A stretch of DNA of 64,000 nt from Acetobacterium sp. KB-1 (lineage in GTDB: Bacteria; Bacillota; Clostridia; Eubacteriales; Eubacteriaceae): assembly GCF_003260995.1 (NCBI RefSeq), contig NZ_CP030040.1:928578-992577 (forward strand), written 5' to 3'. The number at the start of each line of letters is the position of its first letter. Position 1 is the stretch's first letter. Shown here in pieces: positions 63,687-64,000 of this stretch. The notes below the pieces were generated by a model, which saw only the letters and a program-made list of their open reading frames with translations, was not told the origin of the DNA and did not search any database. A program made the position numbers and the translations under genes.

Positions 63687-64000
63687 TTATATTAATTTTG
63701 TAACACATTCTGGTAGTTCTTCTTTTTCGCAACTTAAACTGAGCACGAATCTTATGTCATGTTTTTCATTAAGCTGTTGTATTTTACTGACGATTGCACA
63801 AATGTCTTCTGCTGTTTGATAGTTAATCAGTCTTAATGTGTTATCAATAAAGACAATCTTTACATCATAATTCTCTGCAATAACCCCGCTGATAAAACCA
63901 AAAAGTTGATCTGTTCCGACAATGCCAAACTCCTCCAAGTTTGTAAATCTGATTTTAGTATCTACTTTTACTCGATATTTGTCTCTGTCGTTAAGAAAAA
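63687..64000 (-). CDS. Partial unknown protein (C-terminal part)
   Basis: The frame is open to the window edge, so the start lies outside or at an internal TTG (63938). About 104 residues are visible: FLNDRDKYRVKVDTKIRF, FGIVGTDQLFGFISGVIAENYDVKIVFIDNTLRLINYQTAEDICAIV in outline, and HDIRFVLSLSC. The alternating hydrophobic strands and VFIDN recall RecA/KaiC-like ATPase C-terminal parts (DUF835-like), but this is weak. Confidence 0.55.
   Translation of the reverse strand, partial: FLNDRDKYRVKVDTKIRFTNLEEFGIVGTDQLFGFISGVIAENYDVKIVFIDNTLRLINYQTAEDICAIVSKIQQLNEKHDIRFVLSLSCEKEELPECVTKLI

Overview
The window looks like a chromosomal segment of an acetogenic clostridium, most likely Acetobacterium or a close relative (inference). 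Reasons: moderate-to-low GC, AGGAGG ribosome sites with some TTG and GTG starts, a GcvT-like methyltransferase fragment and a UroD-family fragment of the kind common in C1-using acetogens, and Firmicutes-type housekeeping genes. It carries a large siphovirus-type prophage and a defence island between two host segments.

Layout. (1) 1-4030 is a scarred host region: the 5' end of a GcvT-like gene, a divergent LysR regulator, a membrane-protein fragment cut by a decayed IS (1840-3479), and a UroD-family fragment. (2) 4033-39270 is a prophage read almost entirely on the minus strand. From its early end (right) to its late end (left) it has an XRE repressor and ImmA/IrrE peptidase, a damaged replication module (sigma-like/HNH fusion, polymerase fragment with an intein C-terminus, VapE primase-helicase, VRR-NUC nuclease, SNF2-type helicase with a stop in Walker A), a DUF1492 late regulator, HNH and small terminase, a ParB-methyltransferase, endolysin, large terminase, portal, ClpP-like protease, HK97 capsid, connectors, tail genes with a programmed -1 frameshift, tape measure, tail tip, three adhesin-like proteins, holin, and two tandem large serine recombinases. 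(3) 39338-49943 is a defence island. A minus-strand P-loop kinase/GNAT/ASCH cassette faces a plus-strand XRE, SNF2 helicase, type III Mod, type III Res and Abi_C set. (4) 50165 to the end is intact host chromosome on the minus strand: ssrA (tmRNA), smpB, rnr, mutS, miaB, a cation-efflux gene, nnr, a peptidoglycan-binding protein, yebC, a small alarmone synthetase, a radical SAM gene and a cut-off gene.

How the genes work together. The phage structural module looks complete, but three replication genes carry lesions, so the prophage is probably defective unless these are assembly errors. One late-region gene (21829-22608) has its own promoter and terminator and looks like a lysogenic-conversion gene. 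The defence island lies between the prophage early end and the 3' end of ssrA, a classic integration hot spot. No duplicated ssrA end or other clear att repeat could be found by eye, so the right-hand limit of the mobile DNA is open, somewhere between about 39270 and 50160.

All family names come from recognising sequence patterns, not from database searches.
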